Source: Pirellulales bacterium
GTDB lineage: Bacteria; Planctomycetota; Planctomycetia; Pirellulales; JACPPG01
Length of the DNA stretch: 46,359 nt
Direction: 5' to 3'
NCBI GenBank assembly: GCA_035546535.1
Contig: DASZWQ010000109.1
Coordinates: forward strand, 1 to 46,359
In this document: positions 28,440-37,092 of the stretch, piece after piece
Layout of the letters: each line of letters starts with the position of its first letter
Numbering within the stretch: position 1 is the first letter of the stretch
Made by a program: the position numbers and the translations under genes
Notes under the pieces: model-generated
What the model was told of the DNA's origin: nothing
What the model saw: only the letters and a program-made list of their open reading frames with translations
The model's database searches: none

Positions 28440-30668
28440 TTATGGCTCATCGGCCTGCACCAGTTCCGCAGGCGCGGGCCCCGCTAGCAGGCCAAGGGCT
28501 TCGAGCCCTTGCACCAGTTCCTTGGCCAGCGCGGCGGCACGGTCGGCCGAACCTCGATGTTCAAGGGCCACGGCAAAGGCCGCGCGCGGCGCGTCGGCCG
28601 GGGCGTAGCCGGCGAACCAGGCGTGATCGGCCGTGCGCGCGCCCGTCTCGGCCGTCCCGGTTTTGCCGGCCACCGCAAGGCCCGTGTCGGCCAGGGCCGC
28701 GTAGGCGGTTCCCTCGGGATCTTCGACAACTCGTTCCAGCGCCCGCCGGACGACCGCTAACTGTTCGCTGTTGAGACCCTGGATGGGGTGATTCGTTGCC
28801 GCCGGCGGATAGAAGGTGCCGTGCGCGTTCGCCTCGGCCCCGCACGCGACGACGTGGGGCGTCACCAGCGTGCCGCCATTGGCCACGGCGGCCATTAGCC
28901 GGGCGATTTGCAGCGGAGTCGCGGTGAGGCGACTTTGCCCAATCGCGAAGGCTTGCGTATCGACCAGTTTCCAGGTGGGCTCGTCAGCGCGCGACGGCAA
29001 CGTGTGGGGGACAAAGCCAGATGCTTCGCCAGGCAAGTCGACTCCGCTCGCGCGGCCAAATCCCAGCCGCAATGCCCAATCGGCCAACCGCGCGGGGGCG
29101 AGCTGCGCCGCATGCTGAAAGAAATAAACGTTGCAACTGCGCGCAAGCGCCGTCGACAAATCCGTTTCGCCGTGGCCGACACCAAAGCGGCGGAAGATCT
29201 GGCAGCGCTCACGATCAGGCCGGCTGAGATAACCTTGGCAATCGCACGTGGCCCATGGATCGAATCCTGGTTCCGCGAGCAGGGCAAGTGCCGTGACCAC
29301 TTTGAACACGCTTCCTGGTGGAATCGCCATTTTCGTCGCCCGGTCGAAAAGCGGATGGGCAGGATCGGCGAGCAGCCTTTCGATGGCTGCCGTATCGCGC
29401 CTGGCGAAAGCGTTCGGATTGAAGCGCGGCGCGGTGGCAGAAGCCAGGATCGCGCCTGAGTGCACGTCCATGATCACGACGGCCCCGCCAGCGGCCGAAT
29501 GGACGACGGCATCCGAGCGATCGGCCATGGCCAACGCGCGATCCAACCGCTCTTCGACGAGTTGCTGCAGGCGCGCGTCGACGGTAAGAACGAGGTCCGC
29601 GCCGGCGGCCGGTTCGGCCTGGCGACGGCTCGATAGCCAGCGGCCGCTGTGATCGGTGAAATCAACCACTAGGCCGTCGCGCCCTTGCAGTTCGCGCTCA
29701 TATTGCCGCTCCAGGCCCATTCGGCCCACAAGCTTTTCGGTGAGTCGCTCGCTTCGCCGAGGGTCCTGCGGCTCACTTGCTGCCGGGGACGCTGAATCAG
29801 CCGATGGGGCGCCGGCGATTTCATCCGCCATGCCCAGGTGGCCCACAAGGTTGGCCGCCAGTGCGCCGCGCGGATAGTGCCGGCCCGACTGCTCCACGAT
29901 GCGCACGCCCGGGTATTGCTCGGGGTGTGATTCCACCTCGGCGATAACCTCGAGTGGCACATCGGGCACGAGCACGTGGTAATCGAGCTCCTCGGCCACG
30001 ATGATGCGCGGCGCGACGCGAGGATCGTCGGCGGCGAACAACCAACTTGGGGCCGCTGTTGCCCAGGTTTGCCAGGCGCTGAGCGACTGCGCCCCCGCGC
30101 TCAACTGTTGTCGCTGGTCGCGCGCGCGGTTCACAGCAGCGGCAATCGCGCGGACTCGCTTTTGAATCTTACCCTGTTCCGCCTGCAAATCGTCGATCGG
30201 GCGGCCGCACAAGCGGGCGAGTTGATCGACGAGCGTATCGCGATACTCGCGAACCCAGGATTGCTCGGCCATCAGTCGGGCGGCGCGTTGTGGATCATCC
30301 GGTCTGACGCGGGCCCGAGCTTGCCGACGCAGCCAACGGGTGTTCGGTGGGTCTTCCAGGTAGCGATAGTGGACCGCCAGCGATGCGATCCGCCCATCGG
30401 TGGCCAAGACAACTCCGTCGCGTGACACGATTCGGCCGCGCGTCCCCACGAGCGGTCGTGATTTCTCCAACGGCCGGGCCGCGACGCCGCGAAAACCCTC
30501 GCCTTGCGTCAGCTCGAGCTGCACGACTCGGCAGAATACCAGCAACAGCAAAGCCCCGAAGAGCAAAAGCAGGTGTTGCATGCGCGCGCCTGAATCGGCC
30601 ACGGTCTCCTCGTTGAGCGAGGAGCGCGGTCGGGCGGATTCGAGAGTCAGGCGGAGCTCGCTACGCAT
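28440..30668 (-). CDS. mrdA: Penicillin-binding protein 2 (elongasome transpeptidase)
   Basis: 742 residues. One N-terminal TM helix at about 31-50 (MQHLLLLFGALLLLVFCRVV), a periplasmic pedestal domain (about 60-340) with RPLVGTRGRIVSRDGVVLA, then the transpeptidase domain with the active Ser in SVFK (453-456), SCN (511-513) and KTG (669-671). It crosslinks side-wall peptidoglycan with MreBCD and RodA; RodA is not in the window. Last gene of the mreB-mreC-mreD-mrdA run on the minus strand. A 182-bp spacer with a hairpin-chain repeat separates it from mreD. A long insertion (150-210, RNR-type basic coiled region) and a 280-310 Ala/Ser/Pro linker make it longer than the typical ~630 residues. 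Confidence 0.95.
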   Translation of the reverse strand: MRSELRLTLESARPRSSLNEETVADSGARMQHLLLLFGALLLLVFCRVVQLELTQGEGFRGVAARPLEKSRPLVGTRGRIVSRDGVVLATDGRIASLAVHYRYLEDPPNTRWLRRQARARVRPDDPQRAARLMAEQSWVREYRDTLVDQLARLCGRPIDDLQAEQGKIQKRVRAIAAAVNRARDQRQQLSAGAQSLSAWQTWATAAPSWLFAADDPRVAPRIIVAEELDYHVLVPDVPLEVIAEVESHPEQYPGVRIVEQSGRHYPRGALAANLVGHLGMADEIAGAPSADSASPAASEPQDPRRSERLTEKLVGRMGLERQYERELQGRDGLVVDFTDHSGRWLSSRRQAEPAAGADLVLTVDARLQQLVEERLDRALAMADRSDAVVHSAAGGAVVIMDVHSGAILASATAPRFNPNAFARRDTAAIERLLADPAHPLFDRATKMAIPPGSVFKVVTALALLAEPGFDPWATCDCQGYLSRPDRERCQIFRRFGVGHGETDLSTALARSCNVYFFQHAAQLAPARLADWALRLGFGRASGVDLPGEASGFVPHTLPSRADEPTWKLVDTQAFAIGQSRLTATPLQIARLMAAVANGGTLVTPHVVACGAEANAHGTFYPPAATNHPIQGLNSEQLAVVRRALERVVEDPEGTAYAALADTGLAVAGKTGTAETGARTADHAWFAGYAPADAPRAAFAVALEHRGSADRAAALAKELVQGLEALGLLAGPAPAELVQADEP

Positions 30669-30698
30669 GCGTCTTGGTGTCTTGTTCTTCTCTGGCCG

Positions 30699-30800
30699 GC
30701 CCTGACATCTCGTTGTCAGGCCGCCGTAGGCGCTTCAGCGCCAACCGCGTTGACGCTCTTGCTGCTTCGCAGCATGGACAAGCTAGTTGTCCGTGCCACC
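30699..30800. repeat. Hairpin-chain repeat, copy 1 (mreD-mrdA spacer)
   Basis: A string of stem-loops: CCTGACA..TGTCAGG, GGCGC-TTCA-GCGCC, TGCTGC-TTC-GCAGCA and GGACAA..TTGTCC, ending CCGTGCCACC. Highly similar to 38433-38534, in the same orientation. Both lie in spacers of minus-strand operons. Confidence 0.85.
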
Positions 30801-30850
30801 CCTGGAATTTCCACATGCTTCTGACCGGGGGTTACAGATCCCGGCCGCCG

Positions 30851-31363
30851 TTACCGATGTAGCGTCGCTGGTCGGACTTGTCGCGATTGCCGCAGCCACG
30901 CGGCAAGCGTCCATACGGGCAAGCTGAGAGCCGCGGTATAAACGCTCGCAGCCCCCGCGCGCGTCCATGCGATGCCGGTCGCGCTGGTTCCTTCCGGAAA
31001 CACGAGATTGCCGATGGCGACAGCGAGCAGCATTCCTGCCACGATCGGTACGCAGGCCATGGCTTGCTCCAGTGGTTCCAGGCGGCGCAGCGTGCCGCGC
31101 GCCTGGCCGAGCACGTATGCGGTCAGCGCGAAGCTGATCACTCCTGCACCGGCATGCCCGCAAGCGCTCAAATCGAAAACCAGCCCGACCGCGGCCATCT
31201 GCGCGATGCGCCAGGGCGAAGGCGCGGTGAGCACGCTCGCCACGATTACCACCAGTGGTAGCATCGTCGGCGCGACGTGGTAGATCGCGACGTACGGTGC
31301 AAACACCGTATCTACGATGGCAGCCAGATAAGTGGCTAACAGGATCAGAATGGCGACGGTCAA
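30851..31363 (-). CDS. mreD: Rod shape-determining protein MreD (probable)
   Basis: 170 residues with about five TM segments (MTVAILILLATYLAAIVDTVFAPY, MLPLVVIVASVLTA, AQMAAVGLVFDLSACGHAGAGVISFALTAYVLG, ACVPIVAGMLLAVAIGNLVFP, ASVYTAALSLPVWTLAAWL). The 'G.VFDL....G..G...F.L.AY' stretch and the position straight after mreC identify it as MreD, a small poorly conserved integral membrane protein of the elongasome. The identification rests more on context than on sequence. The mreC stop is 46 bp upstream. Confidence 0.75.
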   Translation of the reverse strand: MTVAILILLATYLAAIVDTVFAPYVAIYHVAPTMLPLVVIVASVLTAPSPWRIAQMAAVGLVFDLSACGHAGAGVISFALTAYVLGQARGTLRRLEPLEQAMACVPIVAGMLLAVAIGNLVFPEGTSATGIAWTRAGAASVYTAALSLPVWTLAAWLRQSRQVRPATLHR

Positions 31364-31409
31364 ATCCGTTCCTCCGGCAGGTTTTCAAATGCCGCTGAGA
31401 GATTTTCGA

Positions 31410-32402
31410 TCATTCTTGTTCGGACTGCGAAGCCGGCAGGGCGGCCACGCGGGCAGGATTCAACGAGGCGCGCAGTACGACCAGGTGGCTCGGCCGATGG
31501 TGCTCGCGCTGGAGGTCAACCCAAAGATCCCAGTGCGGGGCGCCCGGCGCGCGCTCGCAACGGGCGATCGGGCCGTACAAAAGCGGTTGTGTCGTGAGAC
31601 CTTCGTCGTGGGCCGTGAAAACCAGATCGCCGACGGAAACGTCTTCGCTGGCATTGATCATGCGCACGCGGCACCGGCCATCGCCTGTTCCTTCGAGGAT
31701 GCCGGTCGGGCCGACGTTTGCTCGGCCGTCGACGAGCTTCACCAGTTGCACGACGTCGCGGTACGAAGCCTGGTCCGCGCCACGAACGACGCAGGTATGC
31801 GGCGCGACTTCAAGGACTTTGCCGTAGATGCGCCGCCCGGCGAGCACGAAATCGCCCGCCACGACCTGCACGTCGTGTCCGGCGTCGACGGTCACGGTGC
31901 TATCCCTAAGCGCGAGGGCCTCGCGGCGGACACCGCTCGTGCTACCGACGGCGACGATTTCCGACTCGGGAAATAGTCCGCCGGCGCGCCGCCCCAGAAC
32001 GCGGGCGCGGATCGCCTCGGTCAAAACCAGTGGCGGGGTGGCCGGCAGATGGCTCGCTGCCTCGGACTGCGCCGCGCTCGCCTGGGCGAGCGCTAGCGCG
32101 GTTTCCAGTTCCTGATTGCGCGCCCGCAGGCGCGCGGCGTCGGCCGTTAGCCCAGCGACTTCGTCGGCCGTGGCCGTTGCGTGCCGGGCCTGTGCGACAA
32201 GCGTTTCCAGGCGGGCGACCAGCCGACCGGCCACGAGCTGCCCCGGCTCGAGCGCGCGGTTGTAAAGCGCGCGCAGCGGTTCCAGGGCGCGGGCGGGCAA
32301 GAGCGCCGTGATCAGCCCAGCCGCCAGCGAACCGGCCAGGATCAGCCGCGGGCGCGTAAGCAACGGCTTGGGTCGCTCGGAGGATTCAAACATCATCGTC
32401 AC
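31410..32402 (-). CDS. mreC: Rod shape-determining protein MreC
   Basis: 330 residues. One TM helix at about 21-40 (RLILAGSLAAGLITALLPA), a coiled coil (about 45-120, ARLETLVAQARHATATADEVAGL...ARNQELETALALAQASAAQSEA) and a beta-rich periplasmic core (residues 125-330, SVGDLVFTAHDEGLTTQPLLYGPIARCERAPG). That is the MreC plan: it links cytoplasmic MreB to PBP2 in the periplasm. The start overlaps the mreB stop by 17 bp (the start could also be the Met at 32393). The C-terminal ~20 residues are polar. Confidence 0.9.
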   Translation of the reverse strand: MTMMFESSERPKPLLTRPRLILAGSLAAGLITALLPARALEPLRALYNRALEPGQLVAGRLVARLETLVAQARHATATADEVAGLTADAARLRARNQELETALALAQASAAQSEAASHLPATPPLVLTEAIRARVLGRRAGGLFPESEIVAVGSTSGVRREALALRDSTVTVDAGHDVQVVAGDFVLAGRRIYGKVLEVAPHTCVVRGADQASYRDVVQLVKLVDGRANVGPTGILEGTGDGRCRVRMINASEDVSVGDLVFTAHDEGLTTQPLLYGPIARCERAPGAPHWDLWVDLQREHHRPSHLVVLRASLNPARVAALPASQSEQE

Positions 32403-33435
32403 TCGACTGCAGCATCTGCTGCCACTCGGCCAGGTCTTCGAGCAAAGTCAGCATGCCGGTGGCGACGATCGTGCGGGCCTCGGGCAGGATCCGCGCCGGC
32501 AGTCCGATGCGTTCGGCCAGCAGTACATCAAACTGCCGCAACAGTGCCGCGCCGCCGCAGACCGTGATGCCGTGGTCCACCAGGTCGGCCGCCAGGTCGG
32601 GGCTGCAACCGTCGAGCGTCGTCTTGACGCAATCGAGAATGTCGTCGAGTGGGCCCGAGAGCGCCTCGCGCAGCTCGACGCTCGTCAGTTCGAATCGCCG
32701 CGGCAGGCCGGTCGTCGCGTCGAGGCCGCGGACTTCGGTGTCGAGTTCCTTGGCCAAAGGTGCGGCGCTACCGATGTCGATCCGCAATTGCTCGGCCGTG
32801 GCCAGCCCGATGCGCAGGTTATGTTTGCGGCGCAGATAATCCGCAATCGCCTGGTCCATGCGGTCGCCGCCGACGCGGACCGAGGTAGCGGCGACGACGT
32901 CTCCCAGGCTGAGCACGGCCACCTCGGTGGTGCCGCCGCCGAGATCGCAGATCATGCTGGCCACGGGCTCGGTGATCGGCAGTCCGGCGCCGACTGCGGC
33001 CGCGATCGCCTCGCTGACCAGAAAAACCTGCCGCGCGCCGGCGCGATGGGCGCTGTTGTACACGGCGCGCTTTTCGACGGGCGTGATCGAGCCCGGCACG
33101 GCGACTAATGCCCGTGGCCCGCGCGACCAGGCGCCGCGCTGTGCCTTGCGGAAGAAGTAGCGCAGCATCGCTTCACACAGCTCGAAATCGGTGATGACAC
33201 CGGCCGACAGCGGCCGCACGACTGAGATCGAGCCCGGCGTGCGGCCGAGCATTTGCTTGGCGAGGTGGCCGACGGCGCGGCCGCCGGCGACGATGCGCGT
33301 GGTTCCTTCCTCGACGGCGACGACCGAGGGCTCGTCGAGGACGACGCCTTCGCCCGCTACGCCGATTTGCGTATTGGCGGTGCCGAGATCAATGGCCAGG
33401 TCGGAACCTAGCACGCCGAAGAATCGTTCAAGCAT
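32386..33435 (-). CDS. mreB: Rod shape-determining protein MreB
   Basis: 349 residues. Actin-fold ATPase: phosphate-1 loop SDLAIDLGTANTQIGVAG, VVRPLSAGVITDFELCEAMLRYFF (usual 'P..DGVI.DF..TE.ML'), phosphate-2 ICDLGGGTTEVAVLSLGDVV, the adenosine region GGAALLRQFDVLLAERIGLP. It polymerises at the membrane and guides elongation of the side wall. Typical length. The canonical 'AVVVRDGRILHEPSV' appears as GEGVVLDEPSVVAV. Located upstream of mreC with overlap; together with mreD and mrdA it gives a standard shape operon, notable because many planctomycetes carry reduced cell-division sets. Confidence 0.96.
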   Translation of the reverse strand: MLERFFGVLGSDLAIDLGTANTQIGVAGEGVVLDEPSVVAVEEGTTRIVAGGRAVGHLAKQMLGRTPGSISVVRPLSAGVITDFELCEAMLRYFFRKAQRGAWSRGPRALVAVPGSITPVEKRAVYNSAHRAGARQVFLVSEAIAAAVGAGLPITEPVASMICDLGGGTTEVAVLSLGDVVAATSVRVGGDRMDQAIADYLRRKHNLRIGLATAEQLRIDIGSAAPLAKELDTEVRGLDATTGLPRRFELTSVELREALSGPLDDILDCVKTTLDGCSPDLAADLVDHGITVCGGAALLRQFDVLLAERIGLPARILPEARTIVATGMLTLLEDLAEWQQMLQSSDDDV

Positions 33436-33527
33436 CCTTGCCTGTCACGTATTCGAGATCGACTGTTTTTGAGAGACTACGCCGTCCGTTGCGCTGTTAG
33501 CTGACACGCGGCTAAATACAAAGCCTG

Positions 33528-33791
33528 TTAAATGTACGTGGAGGTTCCATTCCACGAGGAGTCGAACTTGTGCGGGAAATTCATCGGCGATTGCTGCGCC
33601 GGAGATGCCATCGACAGCCGCACGCTGGCGGCCTTGTAGTCCCAGCCGTAACGCCCCAGCTCCAACACCAGCATGATGATGGCGATGATGATCGCTGTCA
33701 GCGACAGGCCCAGAAGCACCGTGTAGATGTCGGGGCGAGGCTTCTGCACCGGAATGCCCGGGCCGCGCTCAGTTGAACCGAGTTGCGACAT
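33528..33791 (-). CDS. Small single-TM protein upstream of mreB, unknown
   Basis: 87 residues. One strong TM helix (residues about 24-45, VLLGLSLTAIIIAIIMLVLEL) flanked by a 22-residue cytosolic Pro-rich tail and a C-terminal ~40 residues ending MNFPHKFDSSWNGTSTYI. The start overlaps the stop of the upstream coiled-coil gene by 23 bp, and mreB begins 92 bp downstream, so all are probably one transcript. No family recognised; the pairing with a coiled-coil membrane protein in planctomycete mre operons suggests an envelope-associated role, inferred from context only. Confidence 0.75.
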   Translation of the reverse strand: MSQLGSTERGPGIPVQKPRPDIYTVLLGLSLTAIIIAIIMLVLELGRYGWDYKAASVRLSMASPAQQSPMNFPHKFDSSWNGTSTYI

Positions 33792-34629
33792 GGTCGTCCT
33801 TCGCGATGGGGCCCTTGCGGAATTGCGGCAGAATCTTGGCGACCGACTTGTCGGGCTGCGTCACCGAGACTTCGATGCGGCCCAAGTAGCGCGAGCCCCG
33901 GAAGACTTCCAGCGTATGGCCGCGCTCGAGCCCATCGTCCGAGCCGAGCGAAATCTCGACCAGGCCATCCTTGTTCGCCGCCAGCACCAGTCCGTCGAGC
34001 GTCGGCTTCACGTCTTCGGGCGGAAGACGCAAATCGACCTTCAGCCGGGCGGCCGTCGCCTCGTAACGGGCGACCTGGTCGGCCAGCGTCATGGTCTGTG
34101 CCTTGAGGCGCTTCAGTTCGCCTTGCGACTGGTTGTAATCGTCGGTGAGCTTGACGAATTCCTTGAACTGTTCGTCGCGCTCGGTCTGGGCCGTGCGAAT
34201 GTCGCTACGCAAAACGTCCAGCTCCTTGCGCATCGCAGCCAGCGTTTGTTGCGTGGCCTCCATCGTGGCTACGGCTTCGCGCTCGCGCTGCACCAGAGTC
34301 GCGTGCTCGTTCACGAGCGCGTCATGCTCGGTGCGCAGCTCCTTGGCCTCGGTCTCGAGCTGAGCCAGTCGGGCCTGGCGCGCCGCGAGTTCGGTCTTGG
34401 CGCGTTCTTCCACCGCGGCTTTTTCAGCCGCCAGCCGATCGCGCTCGGCACGCGCTTCGTCACGCTGGATGCGCAGGCCTACGGGCTGGCCGCCAATGGC
34501 GTCCTTCTTTTGCCGGTTGACCACCTGTTCCCAATTCTGGTGCGTGGCGTAAACGGCGACCGCAAAGCCCATGAAGACGAAGCTCATCAAGAGGATGAGC
34601 ACGACGAAGATTTTGCCGACGAGGTTCAT
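33769..34629 (-). CDS. Membrane-anchored coiled-coil protein, unknown
   Basis: 286 residues. TM anchor at about 4-28 (VGKIFVVLILLMSFVFMGFAVAVYA), a long heptad-like Glu/Arg/Ala-rich coiled coil (about 48-190), then a compact domain of about 85 residues with LDGLVLAANKDGLVEISLGSDDGLERGHTLEVFRG...YLGRIEVSVTQPDKSVAKILPQF, a beta-barrel-like pattern found at the ends of MreC-like or secretion-associated proteins. The resemblance to the MreC plan (TM, coiled coil, beta domain) is striking, and it sits upstream of mreB. Family not named. Likely a periplasmic scaffold of the cell-wall machinery. Confidence 0.8.
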   Translation of the reverse strand: MNLVGKIFVVLILLMSFVFMGFAVAVYATHQNWEQVVNRQKKDAIGGQPVGLRIQRDEARAERDRLAAEKAAVEERAKTELAARQARLAQLETEAKELRTEHDALVNEHATLVQREREAVATMEATQQTLAAMRKELDVLRSDIRTAQTERDEQFKEFVKLTDDYNQSQGELKRLKAQTMTLADQVARYEATAARLKVDLRLPPEDVKPTLDGLVLAANKDGLVEISLGSDDGLERGHTLEVFRGSRYLGRIEVSVTQPDKSVAKILPQFRKGPIAKDDHVATRFN

Positions 34630-34888
34630 CGAAGCAGCCTCAAACGACTCTCTGCTGGACCGTTGTCAGGCACCGCGAGCGTGCCCTGGAAATTCCATCA
34701 TGTTCTCGGCGGGCGCGAAAGTCGAGCCGGCAACCGAAGAACTGTGCAGGCAAAGAGATAGGATCAAAACGACTAGGATTTCATAATAGCTGGGGGTCTG
34801 CGCCCGAGTCAATTACGATTGCCCGAAAAACGGCGATTTAGGAGGGATGGGGAACTCCTCCCGGGGCTAGAATCGCCACAATCGTGCT

Positions 34889-35045
34889 CTAGCAGCCTGT
34901 TGAAGAACTCAACCGGCTGCGACATCGCAGGGATGCGATGGCAAAATATCGACGTAAGTCGTTATTTTGCGAGCCGTGCGAAGCTTTGCTTCGCACTTGG
35001 CGAGGTTGAAAAAAGCCACGAGGGCTTTTTTCAACAGGCTGCTAG
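34889..35045. mobile_element. MITE-like element with 16-bp terminal inverted repeats
   Basis: CTAGCAGCCTGTTGAA (34889-34904) and TTCAACAGGCTGCTAG (35030-35045) are perfect inverted copies. No coding capacity. Inside are two more perfect stems: GCAAAATA/TATTTTGC and GTGCGAAGC-TTT-GCTTCGCAC. The right end folds into a 13-bp stem (35005-35035). Non-autonomous IS-derived elements often carry this AGCCTGTTGAA end. The lnt stop codon falls inside the right terminal repeat. Confidence 0.8.
35005..35035 (-). terminator. Terminator-like hairpin inside the MITE, downstream of lnt
   Basis: Perfect 13-bp stem GTTGAAAAAAGCC (35005-35017) with GGCTTTTTTCAAC (35023-35035), 5-nt loop ACGAG, starting 7 bp beyond the lnt stop in transcription direction. 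GC at the loop, A/T at the base: on either strand it yields a stem ending in a U-rich arm, suiting bidirectional termination. Confidence 0.6.
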
Positions 35046-36751
35046 GTGGTCGCCGAAGAGCTCTTCCGTGCCCGATCGTGAGATCGCCAGATGCCTACTG
35101 CGCCTAGGGCTACGCCAAACAGCAGGCAGATTCCGGCGCCCCAATCGCCGAACGCCACGTACGGACTGCGGCGGCTATCGAGCTGGACGTCGTAGGCCAG
35201 GACGTCGGTCGCGCGGCGCGGTCCCTGGGCCAGGATCCGGCCATCGGCGTCGATCACGGCCGAGAAGCCGGTATTGGCCGCGATCACCATGGGCTTACGG
35301 CATTCGACGGCGCGGAAGACGCCGCACATCAGGTGCATATCCAATTCGCTCGAGCCCCAGAACCAGCCGTCATTGGTCAGGTTCACGAGCAAGTCCGGCT
35401 CGGCGTCTTCGGCGCGCAGCTGTTGGACCTGGCCGCGAATGAAATGCGGGAGCAAGGTTTCAAAGCAGATATTCGGCGCGATGCGCACGCCGGCGACCGA
35501 AAGCGATTTAGGTCTTGTTCCGCAATCGAGCCCGTCGGCCAGCGGCGTCAACTTGTACAGCCAAGGGATGTACGTGCCCAAGGGGATGTACTCGCCGAAC
35601 ATGATGGGCCGCATCTTGTCGTAGCGATCTTCGACGCGGCCCGCCTTGTCGATGAGGACGGCCGAGTTGTAGCGGTCGACGTTTCGGTCGCCGTAGATGA
35701 TCGTGTCCATGCCCAAGAGCATGGGCACTTTGTAGCGATCGGCCATGTGCGCTAGTGCCAGGTCGAGATCGTCGATCACGCTCTGCAAGTCGGCTTTCGT
35801 CCAGTCGACACCCTCGGGCGGTCGCACGTCGGGCGTGTAGCTGCGCAGCGGCTCGCGGAACATCGTCTCGGGCCAGACGATCAGGTCGAGGTCCCTGTGT
35901 TCGCGCACCGCGCGATCCGAGAGGGCCAGGTATTGTTCGTGAATTTTCTCCGCTTGTTTGGGATCGGACTTCATTTCCGAATCGATCGAGCCCTGGATGA
36001 GCGCGATCTTCAAACCGGGACGCAAATGCTCGCCGGCCATGCGAAAGTGGCCGTAGGTGAGCGTGGCGGCGAGCATCATGGCGGCCGCCACGAGGGGCCA
36101 AAACACGCGCCGCGCGCCGTCGATCGATAGCATCCGTACCAGGCAGGCGGCCACGAACATGATGACGAAACTCACACCATAGCCGCCGGCCAGGTCGCTG
36201 ATTTGAATCAGTTCGATCCAGCGGTACTGGCTGTGGCCGGGCGTGGCGATATTGATGCCCGTCAACAGGTGCGACTGCGCGAGCTCCAACCCGGCCCAGA
36301 TCGCAGGGGCCGCGATAAGGATCGAAATGCGCAGCTCGTGAACCGCCACGCGCGATAGCGCCACGAAGACAGGCAAGTAGCAACCGAGATAGCCCGATAG
36401 TGCGATCCAGCCGAGGCTCGTCTCGGGATGAGGCAGCCGCAGCCAGTGCAGCGCGCCGAGCCAGAACGCCAGGCCTGCCAGATACAGCGCGGGATAAGGA
36501 CGGCGCCCTGGCAGCTCGCGGCGGCGAACCAGCGCAAGCCACGGCACCGGCGCGATCCAGGCGAGAGGCCACCAGCCAACCGGCGGTAGCGACAACCAGA
36601 GAAGCAAGCTTCCCAACAATCCCCAGCCAAGCGTGATCGCGCTGCGCCGGCGGGCGTCTTGTGCGTCGTGCTCTGGACGCGAGGCGTTCGACGCGCGTCG
36701 ACTCGTGCCGGGCTTGCGAACGTCGTTTTCGCGCGACTTCACGCTGGGCAT
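35042..36751 (-). CDS. lnt: Apolipoprotein N-acyltransferase
   Basis: 569 residues. N-terminal ~240 residues hold six to eight TM helices (LGWGLLGSLLLWLSLPPVGWWPLAWIAPVPWLAL...), followed by the carbon-nitrogen hydrolase domain: catalytic Glu at about 295 (IVWPETMFREPL), Lys at about 379 (YDKMRPIMFGEYIP) and Cys at about 429 (APNICFETLLP), then a final TM helix (FGDWGAGICLLFGVALGAVG). It transfers a third acyl chain to lipoproteins in the inner membrane, indicating a Gram-negative-type envelope. The first ~38 residues are polar and Arg-rich and may not be translated. The stop codon (TAG) lies in the inverted repeat of the MITE. Confidence 0.95.
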   Translation of the reverse strand: MPSVKSRENDVRKPGTSRRASNASRPEHDAQDARRRSAITLGWGLLGSLLLWLSLPPVGWWPLAWIAPVPWLALVRRRELPGRRPYPALYLAGLAFWLGALHWLRLPHPETSLGWIALSGYLGCYLPVFVALSRVAVHELRISILIAAPAIWAGLELAQSHLLTGINIATPGHSQYRWIELIQISDLAGGYGVSFVIMFVAACLVRMLSIDGARRVFWPLVAAAMMLAATLTYGHFRMAGEHLRPGLKIALIQGSIDSEMKSDPKQAEKIHEQYLALSDRAVREHRDLDLIVWPETMFREPLRSYTPDVRPPEGVDWTKADLQSVIDDLDLALAHMADRYKVPMLLGMDTIIYGDRNVDRYNSAVLIDKAGRVEDRYDKMRPIMFGEYIPLGTYIPWLYKLTPLADGLDCGTRPKSLSVAGVRIAPNICFETLLPHFIRGQVQQLRAEDAEPDLLVNLTNDGWFWGSSELDMHLMCGVFRAVECRKPMVIAANTGFSAVIDADGRILAQGPRRATDVLAYDVQLDSRRSPYVAFGDWGAGICLLFGVALGAVGIWRSHDRARKSSSATT

Positions 36752-37092
36752 GCTTTAAGTTACTTAGATGACACTGCTGTTTCGTTGCGGTGCGTATGTC
36801 ACGAGCGTGAATCCGAGGCACTGGTGGTCAACCCACCAGGGGCACCCATGCTCGGGCATGGACTTGAGACCTCGGTCACTAGCTCGAAGCGCAAGCGAGG
36901 GCCTTTCTGCGTGGCATGCTTTTCGCCCTAGGCGATAAGCATGCTTTTAAACCAATGGCTGTCGGAACTGCGGGTACGACGAACCCCTCGCTGGCGCTTC
37001 GGGCTGGTGAAACGCACCGATTCCAGACTACGGCAGCCGGGCGATCTTGCCCAGGTCAGCTTGCGGCGACCGAGGGCGCGAACGCCCCGCTC
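36752..37092. other. Repeat-packed spacer between lnt and moeA
   Basis: 341 bp without a gene. It holds small hairpins at 36808-36870 (CTGGTGG/CCACCAG, CCATG/CATGG), an inverted-repeat element at 36881-37005 and a 14-bp stem at 36914-36944. The lnt promoter should be at its left end. Confidence 0.6.
36881..37005. repeat. Inverted-repeat element (AGCCCGAAGC family), copy 2
   Basis: Arms at 36881-36900 and 36986-37005 (CCTCGCTGGCGCTTCGGGCT), 18 of 20 complementary, match the arms of copy 1 at 21121-21185. Here they enclose 85 bp, including a stem GCATGCTTTTCGCC (36914-36927) with GGCGATAAGCATGC (36931-36944), one mismatch, 3-nt loop. Confidence 0.85.

Noticed and set aside
30783..31388. 201-codon minus-strand frame over mreD
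   Set aside because: Arg/His/Asp-rich shadow frame; the alternative 30851-31363 has five clear TM helices.
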